From Candidatus Scalindua rubra (lineage in GTDB: Bacteria > Planctomycetota > Brocadiia > Brocadiales > Scalinduaceae): a DNA stretch of 64,000 nucleotides. Shown here piece by piece: positions 57,800 through 64,000 of this stretch. The notes below the pieces were generated by a model. The model did not search any database and had not been told where the DNA came from. It saw nothing but the letters and a program-made list of their open reading frames with translations. The translations under genes were made by a program, and so were the position numbers. How positions within the stretch are numbered: the stretch's first letter is position 1; each line of letters begins with the position of its first letter. The stretch is taken from NCBI GenBank assembly GCA_001723765.1, contig MAYW01000001.1:1-64000 (forward strand), read 5' to 3'.

Positions 57800-58405
57800 A
57801 TGAGCATAAGAATTGTCCTGGCTGATGACCATAGGATCGTGCGAGACGGTCTTCGTTCATTACTTGAAAAGCAACCAGACATGGAAGTAGTGGCCGAAGC
57901 GGAGGACGGACGAACAGCAGTACAAAAGGTACTGGAAATATTACCCGACGTGGTCATCATGGACGTAAGTATGAACAATTTGAACGGTATCGAGGCTACC
58001 CGTCAGATTATTGAGAAATCCCCCCGTATTAAGGTACTTGCCCTATCTATGTATTCTGACATGCGTTTTGTATCTGGAATGTTCAGCGCTGGCGCTTCAG
58101 GTTATCTCATGAAGGATAGTACCTTCAAAGAACTGGTTGACGCCATCCGGGTAGTAATCTCGAACCAGATATATCTCAGTCCTCGTATAACCGACATCGT
58201 AACTAAAAATTATATACATCGCTTGTCAAAAACCAACAAACCTGTTTCCCCAATCCTGACAGTCAGAGAGCTTGAGATAGTTAAACTTTTAGTTGAAGGC
58301 AAGACTATAAAACAAGTAGCAATGCACCTTAATGTGAGTGTGAAGGTTTTCGAGACTTATCGCCGGAAAATCATGGAAAAGTTGAATATTTACAAATTTA
58401 ACTGA
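57800..58405 (+). CDS. NarL/FixJ-family response regulator (copy 2, truncated C-terminus)
   Basis: A 201-residue regulator close to copies 1 and 3: L-A-D-D-H-R, V-V-I-M-D-V-S-M (phospho-Asp about 54), M-K-D-S (Lys about 104). The LuxR domain has diverged: K-V-F-E-T-Y-R replaces K-T-I-E-T-H-R in the recognition helix, and the chain ends I-Y-K-F-N, missing the last 14 residues (A-E-L-T-K-Y-A-V-R-E-G). The end coincides with an inverted-repeat element (from 58407), so insertion probably truncated it. Receiver function should remain; DNA binding is doubtful. AGGAGG precedes the ATG. Confidence 0.82.
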   Translation: MSIRIVLADDHRIVRDGLRSLLEKQPDMEVVAEAEDGRTAVQKVLEILPDVVIMDVSMNNLNGIEATRQIIEKSPRIKVLALSMYSDMRFVSGMFSAGASGYLMKDSTFKELVDAIRVVISNQIYLSPRITDIVTKNYIHRLSKTNKPVSPILTVRELEIVKLLVEGKTIKQVAMHLNVSVKVFETYRRKIMEKLNIYKFN

Positions 58406-58406
58406 A

Positions 58407-58505
58407 CAGTCTATAAGGTAACAATTTTCAGTCAAAAAAAGCCTGCCCTTGTGCGATCCGCCCTGCGGTCTGGGCCAGGGCAAGAAATTGTCGGCTTAGA
58501 GACTA
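58407..58505. repeat. Inverted-repeat element with internal insertion, shared with 47041-47100
   Basis: The ends cagtctataaggtaacaat and attgtcggcttagagact match the arms of the 47041-47100 element. Between aaaaaaagc and caagaaattgt an extra 40-base segment (cctgccc...gggccaggg) is present, itself partly palindromic, suggesting a nested insertion. It begins two bases after the stop of the truncated regulator. Confidence 0.72.
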
Positions 58506-58829
58506 ACAAGCCTGAACCAAAAAGGTTTTGTGCTTTTGATTTAAATACGTGTCAGGCATTTGGAGGTCTGTATTCAGGTATTTACTGATTGAATTCCCGT
58601 TAAATGCGAGGTATATTTATAATATATAAGATAAGAGCAAAAAAGGTTGTTCACACAAATATAGCCAAATTTGTTACTGAAAAAATGCTTCAATATGGCA
58701 AAAAACCTAATTTGGGATAATCATATCATGCTGTTTTCAAAGATGTATCAAATGCTGGCGTTACAATCGATAGAGTCAATCCAGTGCATTTGAACACTGT
58801 TTAATATATAAAAAAAAAGGAGTATACCA

Positions 58830-59351
58830 ATGAAAAGATTTGTAAACCCCGTTAGAAGGTTCAAATGGTGCGTTAGGTTCCACTCTCGCTATGTATTTTT
58901 TAACCCACACACATGGCGTGGCTTTCTTTCTTACGGGGTAAAAGTTGTTTTAATGGCGATTCTGGCCGTATCGTTTACCTTGCCTGCATATGCCCAGGAA
59001 AAATTGTGGAATGAACTAAATGATAAAGCTACTACACTTTATCAACAAGGAAAATATTCAGAGGCAATTAATGTAGCTAAAGAATCATTAAAAGTTGCAG
59101 AGGAAATATTTGGTTCCGACCATCCAAATTCTGTCACAACAATGAACAGTCTAGCGTGGTTTTATTATAGCCAGGGCAAATATGCCGAGGCCGAGCCTCT
59201 TCTCAAACGAGCACTGGAAATATCGGAAAAAGCCCTTGGCAAAGAACATCCCCAGATAGCCACAGTTCTAAGCAATCTGGCGGCACTTTATAAAGAGCAG
59301 GGCAAATATACCGAGGCCGAACCCCTTTACAACCAAGCACTTGAAATCTAA
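58830..59351 (+). pseudogene. Exported TPR protein, cut short by a stop
   Basis: A 173-residue product with a long N-terminal export region (signal core L-M-A-I-L-A-V-S-F-T-L-P-A-Y-A-Q ending near 57) followed by kinesin-light-chain-like TPR units: A-T-T-L-Y-Q-Q-G-K-Y-S-E-A, A-W-F-Y-Y-S-Q-G-K-Y-A-E-A-E-P-L-L and A-L-Y-K-E-Q-G-K-Y-T-E-A-E-P-L-Y. A TAA at 59349 interrupts the pattern exactly where G-K-A-L-G-K-E-H-P-Q continues in the same frame, and only about 30 further bases resemble the family. A normal member has many more repeats. The aaaaggag site is good, so the short protein may still be made. Confidence 0.65.
58845..58939 (+). repeat. Palindrome-bounded segment encoding the export signal region (second copy)
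   Basis: 95 bases from aaccccgt to acggggt, equivalent to 2816-2907 in the FMN-binding/ApbE gene. Shared features: the inverted ends, a tat-tatttttta block, and ggctttctttcttacggggtaaa. It encodes the residues between the first codons and the hydrophobic core of the signal peptide (R-G-F-L-S-Y-G-V). Confidence 0.6.
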
Positions 59352-59564
59352 GGAAAAGCTCTTGGGAAAGAGCATCCTCAGGATGACCTTTAGCCGTGAA
59401 GAGGTGAAACTAATGATAGAAGAAATTTTACGAGGCAATCTGAGGTGAGAGAAAAGGCAAAGATTGTTACTGAGATTAAGCTTCCTTCTATGAAGAAGAA
59501 AAAAATGTAAAGAAGGAAAAATAAGACAAAATTTTACACATTTAACTTATAGAAAGGGAAGGAT

Positions 59565-60212
59565 ATGAGTATAAGAGTTGTTGTGGCTGATGACCACAAA
59601 CTCGTGCGAGATGGACTTCGTTCGCTGCTAGAGAAGCAAAAAGGTATGGAAGTTGTTGCCGAAACCGAGGATGGAAGAACGACAGTACAGCAGGTTCAGA
59701 AACAATCTCCTGATGTGGTCATTATGGATATAAGCATGCATGATTTGAATGGTGTAGATGCCACCCGTCAAATTATTGCCAAATCTCCTCGTGTTAAAGT
59801 ACTTGCTCTATCTATACATTCCGACAGGCGGTTTGTAGCTGGAATTCTTAGTGCGGGAGCTTCGGGTTACTTGCTAAAGGACAGTGGGTTTGTGGAACTA
59901 GCCGATGCCATTCGCATTGTGGTTTCAAATCAAACCTATCTTAGCCCTCGTATTGCTGGTATCGTGGCCGAGGACTATGTAAATCGCCGGACAGCGACTG
60001 ATGCCACCGCTCACTCAATCCTGACAGCAAGAGAACGTGAAGTGCTTCAGCTTATTGCCGAAGGCAAGTCCACAAAACAAACGGCCCGTCACCTTCAAGT
60101 GAGTGTAAAGACTATAGAGAGCCACCGTCAGAATATTATGGAGAAGTTGGGAATTTATAGTGTAGCTGAACTTACCAAATATGCAGTCCGTGAAGGACTG
60201 ACATCTCTCTAA
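59565..60212 (+). CDS. NarL/FixJ-family response regulator (copy 3)
   Basis: A 215-residue regulator: V-A-D-D-H-K (acidic pair about 8-9), V-V-I-M-D-I-S-M (phospho-Asp about 54), L-K-D-S (Lys about 104), and a complete LuxR helix-turn-helix (L-T-A-R-E-R-E-V-L-Q-L-I-A-E-G and V-S-V-K-T-I-E-S-H-R). The end A-V-R-E-G-L-T-S-L is identical to copy 1. It is preceded by a good gaaagggaagg site. Copies 1 and 3 are intact and differ mostly on the receiver surface, so they may share DNA targets but differ in partner specificity. Confidence 0.92.
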   Translation: MSIRVVVADDHKLVRDGLRSLLEKQKGMEVVAETEDGRTTVQQVQKQSPDVVIMDISMHDLNGVDATRQIIAKSPRVKVLALSIHSDRRFVAGILSAGASGYLLKDSGFVELADAIRIVVSNQTYLSPRIAGIVAEDYVNRRTATDATAHSILTAREREVLQLIAEGKSTKQTARHLQVSVKTIESHRQNIMEKLGIYSVAELTKYAVREGLTSL

Positions 60213-60916
60213 ACCTCGTTTTTTCCCGCATATATTCAGAACTCAGTAAATAAATACCTTTTACAACTTTAGAATCGCAAATGAAATGTAACTCATACCT
60301 TCCCGCCCGGCCAAGCCGTTCGGACGGGCAGGTTTGAGTTGCCCTTGCTATATCCAAGCTAGGTGGCCGCCACTTTCTGTCGGCTAATTCATTCCATATC
60401 GTTTTACATACTAGAATGGCTAAAGGCTAAAGCCATGAGTTACATCTCTGCCTGTGCGATGCACGCAGACAGGGAACTCTTTAGGACAAAAAGGTGGTAC
60501 TGGATTTGCGATTGTTTTTGGTTTATGAAGGCTCATTTACTGAGTTCTGAGTATATGTTGCGGAAAGCTTGAATACCCAAAAATGTCATTCTGAACCAGG
60601 TCCTGAATTTAATTCAGGATCTCCGATTTCAGAATCTATATATGTCAATATGTTAAGAGACCCTGAAACGAGTTCAGGGTGACAATATAGTGTTTCCGCA
60701 ACAGATACTAATTACCACACTTAAAATATCAATCCTATCATTTTATTACCGCAATTCCCGATATTAATTTCAGGTATTTAGAAGTCTATAACTAGGTATT
60801 CACCAATTGTGCCATTATGTGATGGTTGATAGACTATCAACGCTATATGAAATGAAGTATTGAGTATTAATAATTTTATATGAAGAATATTTCTTTTAAA
60901 AGGAGGGAGATATAGT
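60213..60916. other. Long repeat-filled intergenic region
   Basis: Seven hundred bases without a supported gene. They carry several palindromes: cccgcccggcc...cggacgggcagg near 60302-60332, and a pair gtcattctgaa / ttcagggtgac (near 60585-60685) enclosing cctgaatttaattcagg. A purine-rich aaaaggagggag at 60898-60909 is the ribosome site of the next gene. A promoter for the cytochrome/porin gene must lie here but none stands out. Confidence 0.5.
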
Positions 60917-62506
60917 ATGAAGAAAAGAATTTTTTTAATAGGATTTTCAGTATTTGTTATTTTTGGGATGTTGATGTCAACATTGCCGAGGGAGTCTCAG
61001 GCAATCCCGCCATTTGCAAGGAAATATCAGACGGCATGTACAACATGCCACTGGGCGACGTTTCCAAAGCTGAATGCATTTGGCAGGGCATTTCGTGCAA
61101 GTGGTCTGAGGATACCCTTTGGTAACGATGAGGTTTTTGTAAGGGATAAACCTGTATCTTTAGGAGCGGATATCTGGTCATCGTTATTTCCCAAGGCATT
61201 ATGGCCATCCGATATGCCAGGATTGCCGCCTGTAGGTCTTGCTTTCAAATCTGAATTCAATATGACGAGAGAAAGAAATAGGAATCCTATGGGTGTGGGC
61301 GCTACACGACGTGACAATTTTCCTGGTAATTTTTTTAGTGGTATAGGTAGTGTAGAGCTTTTCAGTGGTGGAACGTTGGGAGAGACTCTTTCTTGGTTTG
61401 GTGTTGTTGGTATCTTTGATAATGAAGGTTTTGGAGGTAGTACAACAGATATCGACAGGGCTTACTTCAACTGGGCGCCATTTATCTTTGGTGAGCAGGG
61501 GTATGTTAATGTAAGATTTGGTCAATTCGAGCCTCGTGCAGTACCCGTTTCAAACCATAGAAGACAAATCAGGCTAACGCCTTACCTGATGGACATTTTT
61601 CCGGTCTTACCGGCAGGTAACTTCTTTGGTTTCGCGCCCACCCAGAAGGGTATTGAAATATGGGGCAGCTTGAATGGTTTTGGTGGTAAGGGTGGTCTTG
61701 AGTGGGCAGCAGGTATTGTTAATGGTCAGCCAGGAGGCGCTCTTGGCGCATTCGATGGCGCATCAGGAGTTGCAGGCACAATAAGAGACAACGTAAATAC
61801 TAGAAATAATGGACGTTTTGATGTGAACAGCGGGAAAGACTGGTATGTTACTGCCTCGTATAAGATTGGAGGTATGGGTGTACTTGGCGAAGAAGGAGTT
61901 GCTGAAAAACTGGAACTAACCGAAAACTGGCAAGATAACTCTATAAGGATAAAGGGGTATTATTATCAGGGTACTACAGGCGCATTTACTGATACTATAG
62001 GTGGTGGTATAGGAAACGCTGCTTTCCTGGGTGGCGCGACTAATGATAACTGGGACGAAGATGCAAATCAATTTAAGCGTTTTGGAGTTGTGCTTGATGC
62101 AAACTGGTGGAACTTTAATATTATAGGCGCAGCATCATATATGGAGGATGACCTAAAGGGGACTACAACCTTTAACGCAATGGGGAATATGCCGCTAGAG
62201 ACGGGTGATAAGTTCGACGTAGAGATATATACGACAGAGGTTCAGTATGTCGCAAATCCATGGCTTGTGCCTTCTTTTAGATTTGAGAAGATAAATCCTG
62301 ATTATGATGTAAGAGACCTTAATACATTTGAGCGGTATTCCTTTGATGTAGCAATCCTTGCAAGGGCAAACATAAAGTTCCTTGCCGGCGCCACATTTTC
62401 ATCCCTTCCAGATGCAAGAACAGGCACAAATGGTTTAGATATGGCAAACCCTGATTTGCCACCTTTTGATGATATGTGGAGGATTGGTGTAGATATTGAT
62501 TTCTAA
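60917..62506 (+). CDS. Monohaem cytochrome c fused to an outer-membrane beta-barrel
   Basis: A 529-residue exported protein. Signal peptide about 1-29 (hydrophobic I-F-L-I-G-F-S-V-F-V-I-F-G, cleavage near S-Q-A). Right after it comes I-P-P-F-A-R-K-Y-Q-T-A-C-T-T-C-H (haem motif about 41-45) and L-N-A-F-G-R-A-F. The rest shows porin-like strands with many glycines and aromatics (V-N-V-R-F-G-Q-F-E-P; W-Y-V-T-A-S-Y-K-I-G-G) and ends in W-R-I-G-V-D-I-D-F, a terminal phenylalanine typical of barrels. A haem-carrying porin could conduct electrons or solutes across the outer membrane. It heads the cupredoxin/CydA-like group. Confidence 0.75.
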   Translation: MKKRIFLIGFSVFVIFGMLMSTLPRESQAIPPFARKYQTACTTCHWATFPKLNAFGRAFRASGLRIPFGNDEVFVRDKPVSLGADIWSSLFPKALWPSDMPGLPPVGLAFKSEFNMTRERNRNPMGVGATRRDNFPGNFFSGIGSVELFSGGTLGETLSWFGVVGIFDNEGFGGSTTDIDRAYFNWAPFIFGEQGYVNVRFGQFEPRAVPVSNHRRQIRLTPYLMDIFPVLPAGNFFGFAPTQKGIEIWGSLNGFGGKGGLEWAAGIVNGQPGGALGAFDGASGVAGTIRDNVNTRNNGRFDVNSGKDWYVTASYKIGGMGVLGEEGVAEKLELTENWQDNSIRIKGYYYQGTTGAFTDTIGGGIGNAAFLGGATNDNWDEDANQFKRFGVVLDANWWNFNIIGAASYMEDDLKGTTTFNAMGNMPLETGDKFDVEIYTTEVQYVANPWLVPSFRFEKINPDYDVRDLNTFERYSFDVAILARANIKFLAGATFSSLPDARTGTNGLDMANPDLPPFDDMWRIGVDIDF

Positions 62507-62522
62507 GCGTTTTTCCAGCCCC

Positions 62523-62561
62523 GATAAGCTGACCCGAGCGGTAGCGAGCGGTCAGCTTATC
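62523..62561. repeat. gataagctgacc / ggtcagcttatc hairpin
   Basis: A perfect 12-bp stem with a 15-base loop lies 17 bases after the cytochrome/porin stop. It could terminate or stabilise that transcript, but it has no T-run, and a second taacttatccc-type stretch follows, so a repeat element is equally likely. Confidence 0.6.
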
Positions 62562-62664
62562 AATGTCGTTATGTTGGGGATAACTTATCCCGACCGGGGA
62601 AAAATCGTTCGGATAGGTGTGCCTAAATTTGCTAAATTTTGAGGTAAGAAAGGAGCTATTGAGT

Positions 62665-63459
62665 ATGAAAAAATCTATTTGTTTTTTTATGGTTACGTTA
62701 TTTGCCGGATTTTTCTGTGTTTTTAATCTTACCCACATTAATGACGCAAGCCAGAACGATATCGGGCTGGTATTCGGGCAGGAAGCACAGGAGGAAAAGA
62801 CGACACTTACAGAAGAAGAGGCGGAGATAGCGCAGCAAAAATTAGAAAAGGCAATGAAGGAATTAAAAAGAGAGGTAAGGACAGAGGTTAAGGTTGAAAA
62901 TGGTAGAACTATTACAGGAACTGTAAAATGTACAAGAGTCAGGTATCCTGAGAATGTAGTTGTTTATGTCGAGGAAGTAGGTGACAATAAATACCCTGCT
63001 CCAGAGGAGCATGGTGTTATAGATCAGTTGATTTTGACTTTTGTCCCTCATGTTATAGCTGTGCAAAAGGGCACGACGATTGATTTTCCAAATAGTGATT
63101 CGGTGCGTCATAGTGTATTTTCTCCTGAATACAGTTGCCAGCAGGTTAATCTTGGCACTTACGATGTGGGTGTTGTAAAACAGGTTAAATTCGAAGAGTC
63201 CTGTGAGATACCTCTTTTGTGTAATGTTCATATAGAAATGTCAGCCTTTGTTCTGGTGCTTGATAATCCTTATTTTTCAGTTACTGGAAAGGATGGGATT
63301 TTTGAGATAGAGAATGTACCGCCGGGTAACTACAAGTTGAGTGCATGGCATGAAAAGCTTAGAACGGTGACTAAAGATGTAACACTAGAAGCAGGAAAGA
63401 CGACGGCAAGTGTAAATTTTTTACTAAAGAAGAAAAAGAAGAGGAGGAAGAAAAAGTGA
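62665..63459 (+). CDS. Exported cupredoxin-like protein with Lys-rich tail
   Basis: A 264-residue exported protein (signal core F-F-M-V-T-L-F-A-G-F-F-C-V-F). After an acidic helical stretch (about 45-78) comes a plastocyanin-like domain: F-V-P-H-V-I-A-V-Q-K-G-T-T-I-D-F-P-N-S-D-S-V-R-H-S-V-F (about 130-156) and P-L-L-C-N-V-H-I-E-M-S-A-F-V (about 189-202), giving the copper ligands His, Cys, His, Met. A carboxypeptidase-regulatory-like beta domain follows (I-E-N-V-P-P-G-N-Y-K-L-S-A-W-H), then a run of lysine and arginine at the end. The ATG at 62665 has a GGAG site. It may pass electrons to or from the adjacent cytochromes. Confidence 0.8.
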   Translation: MKKSICFFMVTLFAGFFCVFNLTHINDASQNDIGLVFGQEAQEEKTTLTEEEAEIAQQKLEKAMKELKREVRTEVKVENGRTITGTVKCTRVRYPENVVVYVEEVGDNKYPAPEEHGVIDQLILTFVPHVIAVQKGTTIDFPNSDSVRHSVFSPEYSCQQVNLGTYDVGVVKQVKFEESCEIPLLCNVHIEMSAFVLVLDNPYFSVTGKDGIFEIENVPPGNYKLSAWHEKLRTVTKDVTLEAGKTTASVNFLLKKKKKRRKKK

Positions 63460-63653
63460 TACTATATTTGACATGAGATAAGCAAATAGTTGTAGGGCGC
63501 GTTTCTTACGCGCCATTATAATTATGTCGGGTAAGAAACCCGACCTACTTTGAAACCTGTCCTGACGACATGTCAGGATTCAGCACAAGTTTTAAAGTTT
63601 TTCCTTTGCGTCCTCTGCGTCTTTGCGGTGGGCTGAACTGTTACAATTAAAAT
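63460..63653. repeat. Repeat-filled gap before the CydA-like gene
   Basis: Contains gggcgcgtttcttacgcgcc and gtcgggtaagaaacccgac hairpins (about 63497-63540), a cctgtcctgacgacatgtcagga block shared with about 23009-23065, and tttgcgtcctctgcgtctttgcggtg (63603-63630), which also occurs at about 56622-56649 upstream of a NarL-type gene. No gene. Confidence 0.65.
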
Positions 63654-64000
63654 ATGAATACAAAAAACCCTTTCATAAATTTCACGTCTAAAAAGCTTCA
63701 TTTAAAAATAGCGTTCACCATATTTCTAATCATTATATTTATTGCTCTTGCATCTGGTTCTGGCATAGCACAGGAGGAAGAAGAGGCGGTCCAATACAGG
63801 AACTTTTTTGGGATTGATGCCAGGGTAACTGTTTGGATAATTGCTCAGTTGCATCTCATGTTTGCCTCCTTTGTGCTAGCGGTTCCAATCTTTGCAGTAA
63901 TTGTTGAGATTATAGGCGCAAAGAGCAATGATAAGAGGTATGACAAGTTAGCGCATGAATTCACAAAGCTTTTGTCCGCGGCTTTTGCTGCAACGGCCTC
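63654..64000 (+). CDS. Cytochrome bd subunit I (CydA)-like protein, cut by the window edge
   Basis: The first 115 residues are visible. After an N-terminal hydrophobic segment (I-A-F-T-I-F-L-I-I-I-F-I-A-L, about 20-33) and an acidic stretch E-E-E-E, a membrane helix R-V-T-V-W-I-I-A-Q-L-H-L-M-F-A-S-F-V-L-A-V-P (about 58-79) carries a histidine in the place of the first haem ligand of CydA-like quinol oxidases. F-T-K-L-L-S-A-A-F-A-A-T-A fits the following helix. Such divergent CydA-like proteins occur in anammox bacteria; whether this one reduces oxygen cannot be judged from this fragment. Confidence 0.6.
   Translation, partial: MNTKNPFINFTSKKLHLKIAFTIFLIIIFIALASGSGIAQEEEEAVQYRNFFGIDARVTVWIIAQLHLMFASFVLAVPIFAVIVEIIGAKSNDKRYDKLAHEFTKLLSAAFAATA

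Noticed and set aside
57626-57832. Open frames of 64-68 codons across the 57643-57774 element
   Set aside because: They translate a palindromic repeat on both strands with near-mirror sequence and are not genes.
60363-60572. A 69-codon frame between the third regulator and the cytochrome/porin gene
   Set aside because: It crosses repeat sequence, has no ribosome binding site and resembles no protein family.
1-64000. CRISPR array
   Set aside because: Many palindromic repeats exist, but none occurs as a regularly spaced direct-repeat array with unique spacers, and no cas gene is present.
1-64000. tRNA, rRNA or known riboswitch
   Set aside because: No cloverleaf with conserved T-loop, no rRNA sequence and no recognisable aptamer consensus was found by eye; a covariance-model scan would be decisive.

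Overview
This window is AT-rich (estimated by eye at roughly 36-38% G+C). It most likely comes from an anammox planctomycete (Brocadiales); the low G+C would suit a Scalindua-like lineage, but that genus is a guess. The main support is a six-gene cluster on the minus strand (35867-43090): Rieske protein, GltD-like NAD(P)/FAD/Fe-S oxidoreductase, split b6-type cytochrome b plus subunit IV, a hexaheme-type cytochrome c, and an octaheme hydroxylamine-oxidoreductase-like cytochrome. This composition matches what I recall of the unusual bc complex of Kuenenia. A cytochrome c/porin hybrid, a cupredoxin and a CydA-like protein at the right edge fit the same kind of organism.

Layout. 1-9,000: YceI, a BamC-like lipoprotein, an FMN-binding/ApbE fusion, two REP-associated (Y1) transposases with their own palindromes, murD with an in-frame repeat insertion, and a CCA-adding enzyme. 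9,300-26,100: an accessory region dense in gene remnants. It holds a nicotinamidase whose 3' end is copied twice more, a fused HEPN-MNT protein, a GHKL-ATPase/STAS/PIN three-gene module, fragments of several restriction-modification genes, a Fic fragment, a GNAT-PIN fusion overlapping an ASCH gene, partial toxin-antitoxin genes, a leucine-dehydrogenase-type enzyme, a dodecin and a chimeric pseudogene. 26,100-35,700: two histidine kinases, each with a CheY-like receiver, downstream of two FAD oxidoreductases, one an internal tandem duplication of 910 aa. 35,800-43,450: the bc-complex operon, with a strong terminator at its 3' end. 43,590-46,670: a sulfur/siroheme operon (precorrin-2 dehydrogenase, a sulfite-reductase-like protein broken by two frameshifts, DsrE, a JAMM protease, a TusA-like protein). 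47,300-52,550: TerB, a coiled-coil membrane protein, lysA, argH, tsaB. 52,600-60,200: a porin, a degenerate FMN-binding protein coupled to a NarX-like kinase, and three NarL-type regulators. 60,900-64,000: outer-membrane cytochrome, cupredoxin, CydA-like gene.

A theme runs through the whole window: short palindromic repeats are everywhere between genes, and several sit in frame inside genes (murD, lysA, the fic fragment, and the signal-peptide region of two otherwise unrelated exported proteins). One repeat also supplies a Shine-Dalgarno sequence, and another coincides with the truncated end of a response-regulator gene. The best candidates for something undescribed are the GHKL/STAS/PIN module, the GNAT-PIN/ASCH pair and the palindrome-bounded exported N-terminus.
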